A DNA stretch of 64,000 bases from Rotaria sordida (taxonomy: Eukaryota > Rotifera > Eurotatoria > Philodinida > Philodinidae). Shown here one piece after another: positions 51,661-64,000 of this stretch. Under the pieces are notes generated by a model. It was given only the letters and a program-made list of their open reading frames with translations, was not told the DNA's origin and made no database searches. The stretch lies in the NCBI GenBank assembly GCA_905250125.1, contig CAJNOL010000012.1, positions 372,001-436,000 on the forward strand, given 5' to 3'. The position numbers were made by a program, and so were the translations under genes. Position 1 is the stretch's first letter; each line of letters starts with the position of its first letter.

Positions 51661-52211
51661 CAGGGCGATCCATCATAAGTAACTTTACGATGAAAAATTT
51701 GAATATCTCCACTCTGTTCCATTCTATAGAGCTAATTCTTTTTCGTGATAGAGGAGCCTTCAGAGTTTTTTTTGCATAAGAACTTTATGGTCTTACAGAT
51801 CCTAACATGAATCTAAAATTTCGAAGTATATTCTTTCGAAACCTCTATAGAAACGAACATCAGCAAGGATAGATATTAAGTAACTCTCGCTTTCACTTCA
51901 TTGTACTTCAGAAAAGACAGATATGTATATTGATGGTTAGAAAAAAAAACAACCATGCATTGTACAACAAAACACACGATCGAATATGTTCGTCGAAGGA
52001 CAAATTTTTGCATGTATGAATCTGTTAGAGTCATCGTAATTCATTATTGAAGCCAATGATGATATTTCAAAGCGATATTTATAAATGTTGTCCTTATAGA
52101 AAAGAAACTCTGAAGTCTTCTCTATCACGGAAAAGGAAATTAGTTTCGTAGAGTGGAACAGAGTGAAGATATTCAAATTTTTTATCGTAAAGCTATTGAT
52201 GGACCACTCTG
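51661..52211. mobile_element. MITE with TA target site (mariner-like ends)
   Basis: 551 bp with long terminal inverted repeats. The left end reads CAGGGCGATCCATCA; the right end, on the minus strand, reads CAGAGTGGTCCATCA. The repeats continue inward for about 130 bp (ACTTTACGATGAAAAATTTG against GCTTTACGATAAAAAATTTG). TA flanks both ends (51659-51660, 52212-52213). No transposase; a 122-codon minus-strand frame overlapping the right arm is repeat-derived. Confidence 0.8.
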
Positions 52212-52213
52212 TA

Positions 52214-55200
52214 TAACTACGCACATTCCACAAATAGAAACAAGGAAAACATTTTGAAACAATATTAATGAGAATTATATAGTCCATTGAATTGTTAGAA
52301 TGCATTAACTATCTAATTCGATTGTTATGTCACATTCAAATTTAATTACCTTCATTATAACCGTTTAGCAATCGAAGCACAAGAATGATTAGCGTAGCAC
52401 CTGTAAAGATGGTCGAATGCTTATTAATTACTAGCGGAGAGAAGTATTATCTTATCACGTATACATACATATTGCTTTATTGTTTCAAGCATCGAATATA
52501 TATATAGATGAGCCTAGAGTAGGAAAACATTCATGAATAAATGGTAGAGAGAAAAACTCATTGGAGAGTAAGAGTGAGAACATTCATGATCACAATATTG
52601 TAAGAAAAGACAAGGAAAACGAATGTACGTGAGCATACTTGAAAAGACAACCTATACATATCCACGTATGACAGCAGAACGAAACGAGATATAGATAGGA
52701 TATCCATCTATACGGACTTCACAACGATAATACAGAGAAAAAGATGATGCATAAAGGATGATATCACTTAACAAACCAGGCATAGTCATTTTCTCATGAT
52801 TACATGCTTTCTCAAGAGGTTGAATTCAATGACAATACTCACTATACAGTTTAGGAAACAGAAAACGTTCTTGGTATATAGGCATTCAATTGTAAGACTA
52901 CATGAATGTACAAATGTCAAACACAATTCATATTTATTAGTGATACAAAATAAATGGCGATCTTATTATTTAATTAATACATCAGTTACTGTTTATCTTT
53001 TACTCTTATTTTCCTCAAAAGATTGATAATGCAATTCTACACAGTAGAAAAGTCTGGTATATTCTACTCAATAAATACATTTCTTTGTATTCATAGAATG
53101 TCATATGATTAAGAATTAGCATCTCAAAATAACTCTAAAACTCTTCAATCTTCTTACAATTTTCTCGGAAAATATCTCATTCTTGACATATATTCACAAC
53201 TTTTGTTGTGAAATACTCTTAACTTATAAGATGAATGAATGCAAGTTACATAATATTATAAGAATCAATTTAGTTAACTAGTTGAGTACAGAATGTGTCA
53301 TAACAAGAGATGTTAACATGCATCAAGAATGAAATGTTTTTCATAAAAAATTGAAGATTTTTTAATTTATTTGAGATAATAACTTCAATTATATTACAGT
53401 TTTTTGAATGGAAAGAAAGAGCTTTTGTTGAATAGAATATGCAACTTTGTTCAGAATTACATAGGAAATCTTCTAGGAAGAAAATTGAACTGCCAAGGAT
53501 AAAAATGGTCGAGATAGGAATAGGGTACTAAGACAATCCTTTATTCTGAATCACTAATTATTGTATTAATAAAACTAATTTATATAAACTTATAAAATAA
53601 ATTCTTGAACTTTAAACATAAAGACACATTTAATAATTTAACCATGTTACTATTATTCTCATTTTCTTTATGACGTATATATTAAGTAAAATAAGCTTTC
53701 TTTCTATCAATGAATTTTTTAGAAGTACATATTCAAAAGCTTTTTATTTATTTATTCAATCGACAAAATAGAATTATTTTTTTTTTATAATATATCTCCG
53801 ACATTATTTCTATCTAAAGAACTATGATGGAACACAATAGAAGTACTATATTAGAATACATTAATCGATATACTAGTCATTATTCTTTTCAGATTCTTTA
53901 TCGATTAGTCAAGATTCTGTTTAATTTTGAATTTCAAATAAAGTTCTTTTTGTTTTTCGTTGAAAAGACTTTCTGTTTTAACTTCAAGATAACTGTTATA
54001 TGATGCATATGCATATATGTATATAAACATCTCTCTATTATTTATTCAGTTCTACTTGATGATAGTGAAATAGTTATTATATTTCATTTAATGAATAAAA
54101 AATATTCTATTCAGAAAATGTACCAATGAAAAGTCATAATGATAGATGAGCCTTTGTCAATTTTCAGGTGATGATTATGATGGCGACGAATTATAATCAA
54201 AGATGTAAATTTTTTATGTAAATAGATTATACTTATTATGCATTTCTTTTGTCTGCTTGTTGATGAGTATGTCATATTTGCCAAATAATTAAGGGATTGA
54301 ATTCTTTTCTTTGTTTTTTCTTTAATGTAAATCTTCTGTATTTCGTCTTTTTTGTATTTCATCTAAAGTTGCACGAACTTGAATATATTCTTGTTATACT
54401 GATTATTTTATTTTTGCTTTTTTTTGTGGATTTTATTATAAGATTGAAGGACGAATATAGAAGTAACGAAGAATACAAGAGTGCTATTGATCTCAAGAAG
54501 ACGTTACATTTCAATCAAAGGAACCATAAGAGCATTCAAGAATATAAGAATCTTGCTTAGAAAAATAGTTCTTGTCTCGTCAGACAAGATTCAAACAAAG
54601 TAGATCTCGTCAGAAAGTCATTATGTGTTTTTTCAAAGCAGAATTCTTTGATAAAATATCAAAAGAAAGAATTTTTAATGAGTCTCAGGCAAAATAATAA
54701 GCTGAACAAAATTAATTTCAACAAACATTAGTAAGCATAATGTATATTCTTATAGATGATGTTACTTTCCGACGAACTCATTATATGATAGACAAAACTG
54801 AATAGAACATAGTTGATTAGTTCCATTTGCTTTTCATTCTATTGACAAGCTCATTTGTTTATAACATAACATAATAAGGAAGTGCGATATCCATCATTCT
54901 GATTTCACACTTAAAAGAGTATCTTTCAAGTAAAACAAGAGAAAACTAATTCATATATTCTAGCTAATTTACTTTCGTATTTGTGTTTCTTTAGAAAAAT
55001 GAAAAAAAAGTATTTCTTTGTATATAAGAAAAACAAAAAATATAGCAATTTCTCATTTGAAAAAACAATTGATTTTGCTTGGAACTTTTTCATAGTATAG
55101 AAAGAAAAATAAAATAAAAGCATTGTCGTGTCTTTTTAGAAGATAGCATAGCATTTTATCCTGAACGGATATTACTTTTTTCATTAAAAGAATATTAACT

Positions 55201-55402
55201 AGATTTTGCAAAAAAGAAAACAACCATGCAGTTTGTTGTCTTATCATAGTTTTTAAGTAATAGTCTATGATAGAATTTGTTTTTGATAGACAACATAGAA
55301 AACATAATGAACTTTAGAAGCTACAACATTTAATTGTATAAATATACATAGAAAAAACAACACAAAAATAGTTAAATATATATATATATATATATATTTA
55401 GG
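52214..55402. other. Intergenic, no gene seen
   Basis: A+T-rich sequence with a TA repeat just before the GPCR stop (55377-55398). Small frames up to 92 codons are A+T-driven and unsupported. Confidence 0.45.
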
Positions 55403-56514
55403 TTACACCATATTTCTTAAATTATCCAATGGTTGTTGTAGTCTTTGTCGTTGTATAGCATCTTCATATGTTGTTGTAGAATAAGATTTAGCTTTACGTT
55501 CAAATAAACGTATAACTGAACGTTGAAATGTATATGATATACAAAAGTAAACAGGAAAATTAATTGCTGAATTAAATGTAACAAAAAAATCTGTAATTTC
55601 TCGTATAGCTCGTTTTTTATATGATTCATCAATATAACCCATATTAAGTATAAGTGATAGAAGCGCATCAGGAAAATAACAACAAATAAAACATCCAATA
55701 ATAATAATAAGACTTATTGTTAAACGATAAAATGCTGTACCTGTTGATGATTTCATACGACAAAGTAAATAAACAATACGTGTATTTAAATAAAAAAGTA
55801 ATAAGGACGGAATAATTGCTCGAATAAGATCAAATGTAATTGAATAAGCACGAAATAAACGTGAACTACCAAATTTTGATAAACGTAGTGGCGAATCGGA
55901 ATTAATTAAAGTTTGATTGATTGTTGATGATGGAACAATTTCATAACGAAATGAAACAGGTAAAGCAACAATAAGACTACAGAATATAATTGAATAACAT
56001 ATAATACGAGAATTTTTTTGAACAATAACACGTTTTTGACTATTTCCACTACATAATACATATCTATAAATATTTAAACAAAAGAAAAAAAATTTCAACA
56101 TATATTTTGTAATTAATTAAAAGAATTTTACCTTTCTATAGCTACAATTAGTGTAAGCCATGCTGCACATAATGTTGAAACTGTATTTATATAATGACAA
56201 TAACGATAAAGTATAAGAAATAATTTTTTTCCATATTGTTGATCAAATGCTTGAATAATAAGTACAATAGAATAGAGTAAATCATTTGAAAGTTTGATTG
56301 TATCCGATATAGCCAAAAAAAGAAGAAATTGTGTTGTAAGAAATCGTTGCATACTATTTGTAATAAATACAATTATACATAATATATTACCAATAAGACC
56401 AGGTAAACAAACAATTGGTATAATATATAAACCAAAAATTATTTGAATATTTTCAAAGAATTCTTTATCTTTATTATTATTCATTATATTTGTGTGATTT
56501 GTTTCAATGTTCAT
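55403..56514 (-). CDS. Class A (rhodopsin-like) GPCR, probably a peptide receptor
   Basis: Two exons on the minus strand: 56514-56132 and 56063-55403 (347 aa), joined by a 68-bp GT-AG intron inside the Arg codon of the E/DRY motif. Seven hydrophobic segments are visible: TM1 with PGLIGNILCIIVF (N1.50), TM2 with LFLAISDTIKL (D2.50), TM3 ending AIERY (127-129), TM4 after RIICYSIIFCSL, TM5 after FDLIRAIIPSLL, TM6 with CFICCYFPDALL, and TM7 with NSAINFPVYF in place of NPxxY. N-terminal NHT is a glycosylation site. The style (short third loop, ERY, NFPVYF) resembles the FMRFamide/neuropeptide-type orphan receptors expanded in rotifers. No cysteine is visible in the second extracellular loop, so the usual TM3-ECL2 disulfide is missing. 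Ligand unknown. Confidence 0.85.
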
Positions 56515-59500
56515 TGTTTCTTCTAAATAGAATTAATTATATTGAACATGAAATATATGACTTGAACGAGTAAAAAAAGATGTGAAGATTGATGTGTGAG
56601 TGGAAAAGAAACAGCTATAATAAAAGATTTACAGGATAGCCAGTGCAAACGATAAAAAGAGAAAAAAAAAGAAAAAAAAACCATCTATTGCACATGCTAC
56701 AATCACGACATTGTTTTTCTTCGATTATTACTGTCGAAGATGACATTCTAGGGTTGACATTATCCGCTAAAGAAATGACAAATATGAAGTTGGATTATGG
56801 AAAATATTTCATCTAACAAATTTCATTATTGTCTTTTTTCTCAATCTAACTCATGACTGTTATCTACAGCATACATAAAAATAAAACTATAAAAAAGAAG
56901 CGAATGCATTGATAGATGTCAATATAATATTTGACATCATTATTATCTCTTTAGTTACTGTCAAAAGGTAAACACATGTAAAATAGAGCGGCTTTACACT
57001 ACACACACATTTCCGTTTCTGAACGTAGGACTCTAACATGGATCGTAAAAAAGTGATAATATTGAAAGCTCCTACTGTTTGACGTTTGTTTTTACGGAAA
57101 TTTAGCAAAAAAACAATATGCGTTATAAGTGATTACATTACTCTCACCTGGTGAGAAATCACATGACGCATATATGTGTTGCTGGTCACTAAAGAATTAA
57201 TATACAATAAAGTACGCAAAGAATGATCATTTAACGATAAAAGATACGAAATAATAGAATGACAAAAGAAGAATAGCAAGCAATGTCTATTGTTACTGTA
57301 ATAACACATATGAAGCCGAATTTGTAATTACAACAAATTAATGATATGTTAGGTGAAATATAATTTTGTTTCATTAGAAAAGAAAAAACTTTTAGTAACT
57401 ATATTCAGCATGACATTGGTGATAATAATATAGAAGCACATAGCTCAAGAAGGTAGACATAATATTAAAATCTCATGCAAGTACGACGTCATCAAATAAT
57501 TATGATGATATTAAATGATAATTAGTTTTTATTTATGTGACGAGAGAATGATAGAGAAAACGTTCTTCATAAAAAAGAAAAACACCTATGAATTTCTTCG
57601 GCTTTTCCTTATGAACTTAGATCGAACTCATCATATGTTGGAAAATCATAGTTTCTTTCATAATTAATAGTAAAAAAAATGCATCTCAAGTCTGTCGCAA
57701 ATTTCATTGAGTTTCTATAAAAAAAGAAAACATGGTAAAGAATTTGAACGTATCTCATTTTCTCCAGAGTCGATTGCTGAAGCTTTTAATATATTGCAAA
57801 TAGAGAAACTTGTTCAACTACCTCATTCTACGTATTGTTAGAGAAATTATGTGATTAAACGCTCTTCTACTTGATCTATCGTATGATTGATATGAAGAAA
57901 ACTTATCTCAAAAAAAAAACAGCGACAATTGCAAAGAAATTCTGCGCACCATTAGTGGAGAAAGAATGTTTTACAAGAATTAGACTCTAAAATGATTTTG
58001 TGTTCTTATTTAATAAAATATAAAAAGATCATCGGTCCGAATAAAAAAAAGAAGAAGACAAATGCTTTTTTTTCTCGGTTCGTTTAATATATATATTACT
58101 AGGCGTAAGAACTAGATTAGACAAAGAAAACAGTAGATTTCTATCAAGCATAATAATAGCTTATTGTAGACAAATTACAATTTGTCAATGATTTAGAATT
58201 TTAGCCTGTAGTTCAAAAAGCTTAGTAATTAACTCGTTCAGCTGCCTCTGCTATTCGAAATAGAATGACTAATGTTTATTACAAGAGTATTCATTGAATA
58301 GCACCGGAAATGAATATACAAGCATCATCTCAAAGTTTTCTTATCATTATATTGTAAGAGAAATGCACGAATGGGTATGATTTAGTTATATTTATCATAA
58401 ATTCGTGAATAGATATTCAATGAAAATAAAAAAGAACTAAGATCAATATATTAGAATTACTTCGATGAATTTATTTATAGATTTCAAATCTTCTTAAACA
58501 AAAAAAAAATAAAGAATAAAATAATTTTTCAGACGATATACGATAAGAAAAATGTAATTAGTTTAGTTAAAAACATATGTAAAAGATTTCTAAATTGTAA
58601 CAATAGAATAAAATTAATAGTCACGAAAAGAATAGAACTTGACTATATAACAATTAATATATAAAATCACGATAGAAATATTTAATATTATGACATCGAT
58701 TTTCTCTAAGATCTAAAGTGATAATTGACAGACATCGATTATTGAATACCTTTTTATTACTGACTTAAATTTCGTTTACTCAAGTATATGTAATGATACC
58801 AATTTAATTTCTTATCAAGTGTGATGCCAGAAGACTTGCTAGGAACATAGATATCCTAAGACCATTAAGAATGGAGAAGGAGCCACTACTGAAAAGGTAG
58901 GGTTCATGACATTGAAGAGAGTCGACTCTTATTGGAGAAAAATGAAAATTCTTTAAGATTGGAGGTTCTCCTTCCCCGCTCAGGACATCCTTAACTAGAA
59001 AGGCACAAACTAATGAAGAATGAACATTGTAATAATTATCATACGGTTATAAGGCATATGCCTTCGTGTTTTATTGTCGGATACAAAACACCACCGAACA
59101 GATGCTATACTGAGGGAGAATAGTCGTCCTCATTACTTTCATATGCAAGAAATTGAACAGATAGTGCAAAAAAAACGATAAATCATATTCGTGAATAGTA
59201 CAATCTACATACATGTTCGATGACCTAATATTGAATATGAAAATTATTTTGCCCAGAAACTCAAAATTATTGACTACTCTAGGATTTTATTAAAGTGTCA
59301 ATAAATGCCACAGGGTGTTAATATATATGCCGAAAAGTATTTGTCAAATGAAATGATTCTCATGATAGGATGATCAACAAAAGGAGGATGAAATATGCAG
59401 TATATTATAATAATTAGTGGTGTTTATAATACTATTATGTTACATTAATATCGTTTTTTTTTTGAAAAAAATATTTATCATCTATGAAATTAAAGTAGAT

Positions 59501-62401
59501 AACGTTATAATTAATAAAAATTCTCTTTGCACTATAAGTTCGATAAAAAAGTACCAAACGTATTTTATTTCAAAACACATGAAAACAATGAGAAAAATAA
59601 CCTTCGAAATACGATACAATATTAAAATACATAAACATGCAAAAGAGAATGAATATTTGTTAAGATGAGTGAAAGTTACAAACATGAGATAAAATTGAAT
59701 ATCCAATCTTAGTAAGAGTTTTTACTATAGATGCTTTTGATAATCTCTAAATTAAGTATGAACTTTCATCAATTTTTTAAAAATAGCATATGAGAAAATA
59801 AACCAAATACAAACTTTAAGCAGATCATTTTTTGAATCTATTTGCTAAAAATAAAGAAGGTAATTTTATCTATACTTCTTAGATTCTATTATCTTTTCAT
59901 GTCATTATTATGAATTGATGATGATACGTAAATCTTTAAGTTAAGCTTGTTTTTTTGCCATTCTTCAATTCATTACATTAATTTTTTTTTGAATCTACAT
60001 CATCCTTTTTTTTTAATAAGAAAAAAAAAACTCGAAAATCATTAGAACAGCTGATTGATTTATTCAGAAAATAAGATATTTTGAACACTATTTATTCTAT
60101 CTTACCTTATTATTTATATGTTCTTATTCTTGTCAAACTATGGTAATAAATGACCTTTCATTAAAATGTCAATATTGTTCTTAATTATATCAAGTTCTAT
60201 TTTAAAATCATTTAATTTATTCTTCAATATATGGTAATTTCCTTCGTAGTATACTTCCTTGTTGTTGTTAATATTGTAGTGTTTGCTTTTAAATGTCAAG
60301 CATCTGGTTGACTTGACTATTGGCAATCAAATTTTACAATGAATACTCACAATGAAAGAAGTCAAGCTTGTCAAAAACTAAGCCCGAAAAGAATGCGTGT
60401 CCGATGAAAATATTTCCATAGAAAATAATATTTCAATAGAGTTAATCTAGAATATGAGACATACCAAATTCTCTAGAGACATACGGATAGAAATATATAA
60501 GTGCAATTAGTTTTTTTTTTCTTTAGCCTCAAAAAAAAAGCTTCAAGATCGATAGTTATAAATAAAATAGGGACACTTGAATAATGAGAAAACATACTTT
60601 GCCAAAAAGAAGTTGACACAAGAATTATAATATAAAATACATTTGTAGGAAAATGAAATCTATATCATACAATGAATTGGTTCTTTTTTTTTCTAATAAA
60701 ATTGCTATTTTTTGCGGCATGTATCTGATGTATAAGTTATTCTAGTGTAATTCTGTTGTAATGAAAAATTAAGATAGAAAAATGTTGGAAATCATCTGTT
60801 CATTAAATAAATACTGAAACTCATTTTTACATTGTTATTCTAAGACGTCATAACTCAAGATGATGATTATAAACTCTACAAAAGATTGTAGATGACAGAG
60901 TTTAGCGCTGCTTTACCAAGTTTTTGATTATAAAGAATCATCACTAATCGCTCACATATAATGGCCGTCAAAATGATCCACCTACTAGATAATTTTATTT
61001 TGTATTGTAAATGTACTCAAAAAACTAGATGAGTTAGAATAACCTGATTTTTGTCAGATTACAGTCCATAGTCTCTAGTATACTACTAATAAAAAAAGAT
61101 TAGATCAATCTGTTGATCTGTATAGTTTTTATTGACGATACAATCTCAGCATGATGATTTTCAACTTTCCGAAATTATTCAATCACTCATTGCTTTTTGA
61201 AACTGTTGCATACCTGTTCTAAGTTGAAATATTCTGTGTGTTGCATAATTCAGCAGAAAGAAATGTGTTCTACTTAAGGAATAATTTTTGTCTTAGCTTT
61301 CTTTTATTTAGTGATTAAAAAATCAATGTTGTTTTGATCAATATAGGAAACTGTCAACAAAAAAGACGAGAAAAAACACTTTTCCAAATGGTGTTTGACC
61401 AAGTTTTTTATTTAATCCTCTATTAACAAGTGCATTACAAATTACATGAATTGTTATATTTGAGTAGATATTTCATGATGGAAAATAGTTTTTGTCTGTC
61501 TCTTGTGTATATATCTATTTCAGATAGACCTTCGTGTACGATCTCATTCACACATTGAAGAAAGTATTTTACAAAAATTGTTTTAAAAAGCGCGAATTTA
61601 TATTGAATCATTTTTTCATAAAAAATTCTTATATTTGTAATCAAAAGGAATTATATCATCTAAGTTATATACTTTTGTTACGTCATAGATAATAGGAGTA
61701 AAAAGCTTACTGTAGTCCAAGCAATAGACTGAATATATGTTTCATCAAACAAAGATATATCAAATGAAACTTAAAATAGTGAGTTGTTCTAATTTGAATC
61801 CGCTATCTACGTAGGCGCGACGTGCAAAATTTAAACATGTATTTAATAAGATCTGTTACTCAGACTACGCTAAACTTTTTCTTTCTACTATTTATAACAT
61901 AACAAAGATATATAACTTAAGGTACATAAGCGATTTTAGTTTCAAATATAAGAATTTTCTATGAAACAAGATCTCCAACAACTCTACTCCGCTCAAATAA
62001 TATTTCATATTTCGTTCATCGTGTTAGTGAGACTGTACAAGAAGGCTTATCTATGATTGTTGTATACACAGGAGACGACTAACACTATTTTCCAGCATTA
62101 AATATTCATTCAAATAGAATTAATTCATGCAATTTGTAGTGCTCATCCTAATGGTACATAGAAAAATAAAATTGGCTAAACATCATATAAAAAAAGTGCT
62201 TTTTTGTTGACTATTTCCGGTAGGGGTCAAAACAACATTTTGTATATAATGGGGTGGAAGCGCAGATTGAAATAAGTATGTAATGAAAGAGTATAGAACT
62301 GCAATAAAAAACATTTTATTTTTGATTTCAAGCTTTCAACAATTTACAATTGACATCATCTGAAAATCATTAGAAAAAAACAAAGTTAAGCTATATATAT
62401 A
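56515..62401. other. Gene-poor A+T-rich region
   Basis: Nearly 6 kb without a supportable gene. A patch at 58830-59130 is less A+T-rich (for example GGAGAAGGAGCCAC and CCTTCCCCGC) and could be an old repeat or LTR fragment, but I see no protein remnant or primer-binding site. Other frames are short and unsupported. Confidence 0.45.
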
Positions 62402-62622
62402 TATACAAAACAAGGGATAGAACAGAATAAAACATAGGAAAAAAATATTACAATATCAATTTATACATCAAAGCTGACACAATTACAGCTTCACTAAACT
62501 TTAAATTAATTCGAATTAAGTTAAAGTATAGTGAAGCTATAATTGTGTTAGCTTTGATGTATAAATTGATATTGTAATATTTTTTTCCTATGTTCTGTTC
62601 TGTCCTATGCTTTGTTTTGTAT
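62402..62622. repeat. Near-perfect 221-bp palindrome (foldback/MITE)
   Basis: Arms of about 100 bp (62402-62502 and 62520-62622) that are nearly exact reverse complements, sharing AATATTACAATATCAATTTA and its complement, around a spacer of about 17 bp. Very high arm identity suggests recent origin or ongoing gene conversion. Confidence 0.9.
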
Positions 62623-62899
62623 ATTTCGTGCCGAAGTTACACTTTTTGTCGAAGTTATTTTCTATGATTTAATTCAATACCAATCATCAAGAGATGACCA
62701 TTATCATGTTAAAGCACATGATTAAAGTTAATTTTTCAGCTCAACAATATTTATAGCTACATTTATTAATAAATATTTTGAAAAGTGTACAAATCCTTAA
62801 GAACAGAAACCTGTTATTTTGCTAATGCTTTCCTATTTTCCATTCAGGTCAATATTTCTGGTTCCCGAAATTGTGGGTATCCAACAGAAATCCGTCGAA

Positions 62900-63063
62900 A
62901 AACTCGGGAAAATGGTAGGAACTTCGAAGCGAAAATTCGATGATCAAATCTGATAGCTAGATTCTTCTAGTTCCGACTAGAAACGACTGTAACTAGAAAA
63001 AACCAGCCACCGGATGTAGTCATCGGTTTGCTGCTTCTAATTTCCTACCAGTTTCCCGAGTTC
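62900..63063. repeat. Short foldback with GC-richer arms
   Basis: AACTCGGGAAAATGGTAGGAA at the left pairs with TTCCTACCAGTTTCCCGAGTT (20 of each arm matter; one mismatch region) at 63042-63062, enclosing about 120 bp that is itself weakly self-complementary (TTCTAGTTCCGACTAGAA). Confidence 0.7.
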
Positions 63064-64000
63064 TGTGGTAGGAAACAGCCTATACTTCTTGACAGGGGGA
63101 TTCAAAGGTGTGGAAGTGGGACTGAAGGTAGAAGTGTGGGTGTGGATGTACGTGCGGGTGTAGGCATGGTAGTAGATACAAGAGATGGAATCTGTTCTTG
63201 ATTTTTAGAACGGATGCGAAACGATCTATCTTTTAACATCTGTGAATTGAGCTGAGTCAGAACTAGAAGACAAGTGAACATGTATATTTTGAGGTGATTG
63301 AATTAATTTTGGAAGAATGAAAACCAGCATACTGAGATTTTATCGTCAATAAAAACTAAATAGATCAATGGATCAATCTGAAATTTATTTACTAATATAC
63401 TAGAAACTATAGGCTGTAATCTGAAGAAAATCAGATTATTCTAGCTCATCCAATTTTTGAGATCTACACAAAATGAAATAAAATAATCTACTGGTAGAAT
63501 AATTTTTGATAGCCACTTTATGTAGTTTGCATGATATTGAGGTCAATCTTGACATGTCATCCACGATTAATAATGATTCTGAAAATGGCTCAGAAGGTTC
63601 AGTATACAACAGTTTATCATCGTTTACGACAGAATGACATACGATTGTAATACAATGCATACCAAAACAATGATGTACAATTGAAAACGATCATTTATGA
63701 CCGTTTTTATTCGATATGACCAATGAACTCTTATAGTCTCAACATTTCACTAGTTAATAATCATCTCATTAACTTGAATTTTATGTTGTTATTATCTTAC
63801 CGAGTTGTTACTTGCGTTTTTGATGATTATCGACTGAGTAGGAGTTTTTTTCTAATTGTCTCAAGAGATTTTTCACTTAAAAAAATATTCACCGATAAAA
63901 TGAAAGAGTTAAAACATATCAACGATTCTAATTAATTATGGTTTGGTGACTAATAAGGAGGATAGATTCGGGTACATGATAAATAATGATAAAACATGAT
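63064..64000. other. End of window, no gene seen
   Basis: Contains a G+T-rich stretch at 63105-63172 with TGTGGGTGTGG at 63137-63147, then ordinary A+T-rich DNA. No coding sequence supported. Confidence 0.4.

Noticed and set aside
51937..52305. 122-codon minus-strand open frame
   Set aside because: It overlaps the right arm of the TA-flanked MITE and resembles no protein.
58830..59130. Possible LTR retroelement fragment
   Set aside because: Composition differs from the surroundings, but no terminal repeat pair, primer-binding site or reverse transcriptase remnant could be seen.

Overview
The window is eukaryotic nuclear DNA. It is about 70% A+T by eye. Its genes are split by many very short GT-AG introns (about 47-80 bp) plus a few long ones, and it has no operons and no prokaryotic signals. 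Gene content is metazoan (LMX1-type LIM-homeodomain, FAM78, capicua-like, L-fucose kinase, a class A GPCR). It also carries a decayed bacterial-type amino-methyltransferase (N4C/N6A) gene, a decayed F-box/repeat gene of a style I associate with bdelloids, and many inverted-repeat elements. Together these point to a bdelloid rotifer (Rotaria/Adineta-like). The lineage is an inference, not proven here.

Layout. 930-4533 (+): glucoside xylosyltransferase-like gene with an added, catalytically degenerate second GT8 half. 6807-8375 (+): short capicua-like protein without an HMG box. 10411-17901 (+): complete 16-exon L-fucose kinase, 1083 aa, with a TA-flanked transposon and a foldback element in its introns. 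20489-23251 (-): a 622-aa Q/S/N-rich protein I cannot name, with an unusually GC-rich 5' flank. 26327-38110: an accessory island holding a core-deleted piggyBac relic, a methyltransferase pseudogene, TGTC microsatellites with a 21-bp minisatellite, an F-box-type pseudogene and a 1.46-kb foldback. 39704-42805 (-): FAM78 gene whose fourth intron is flanked by CCTTGG direct repeats and has no usable AG acceptor. 45404-47940 (+): LMX1 ortholog, head-to-head with FAM78 across 2.6 kb. 47941-55402: no gene, but a foldback and a TA-flanked MITE. 55403-56514 (-): peptide-type GPCR. 56515-64000: no gene, two further palindromes.

The genes do not form a pathway. GXYLT (extends O-glucose on EGF repeats) and fucose kinase (salvage route to GDP-fucose) both feed Notch-type glycosylation in animals, but their proximity may be chance. 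The most noteworthy items are the methyltransferase relic, which keeps one reading frame for 172 codons despite seven internal stops; the non-canonical FAM78 intron; the double-GT8 xylosyltransferase; and the density of long inverted repeats. Gene models were built by hand from splice signals and frame continuity; all complete models sum to a multiple of three.
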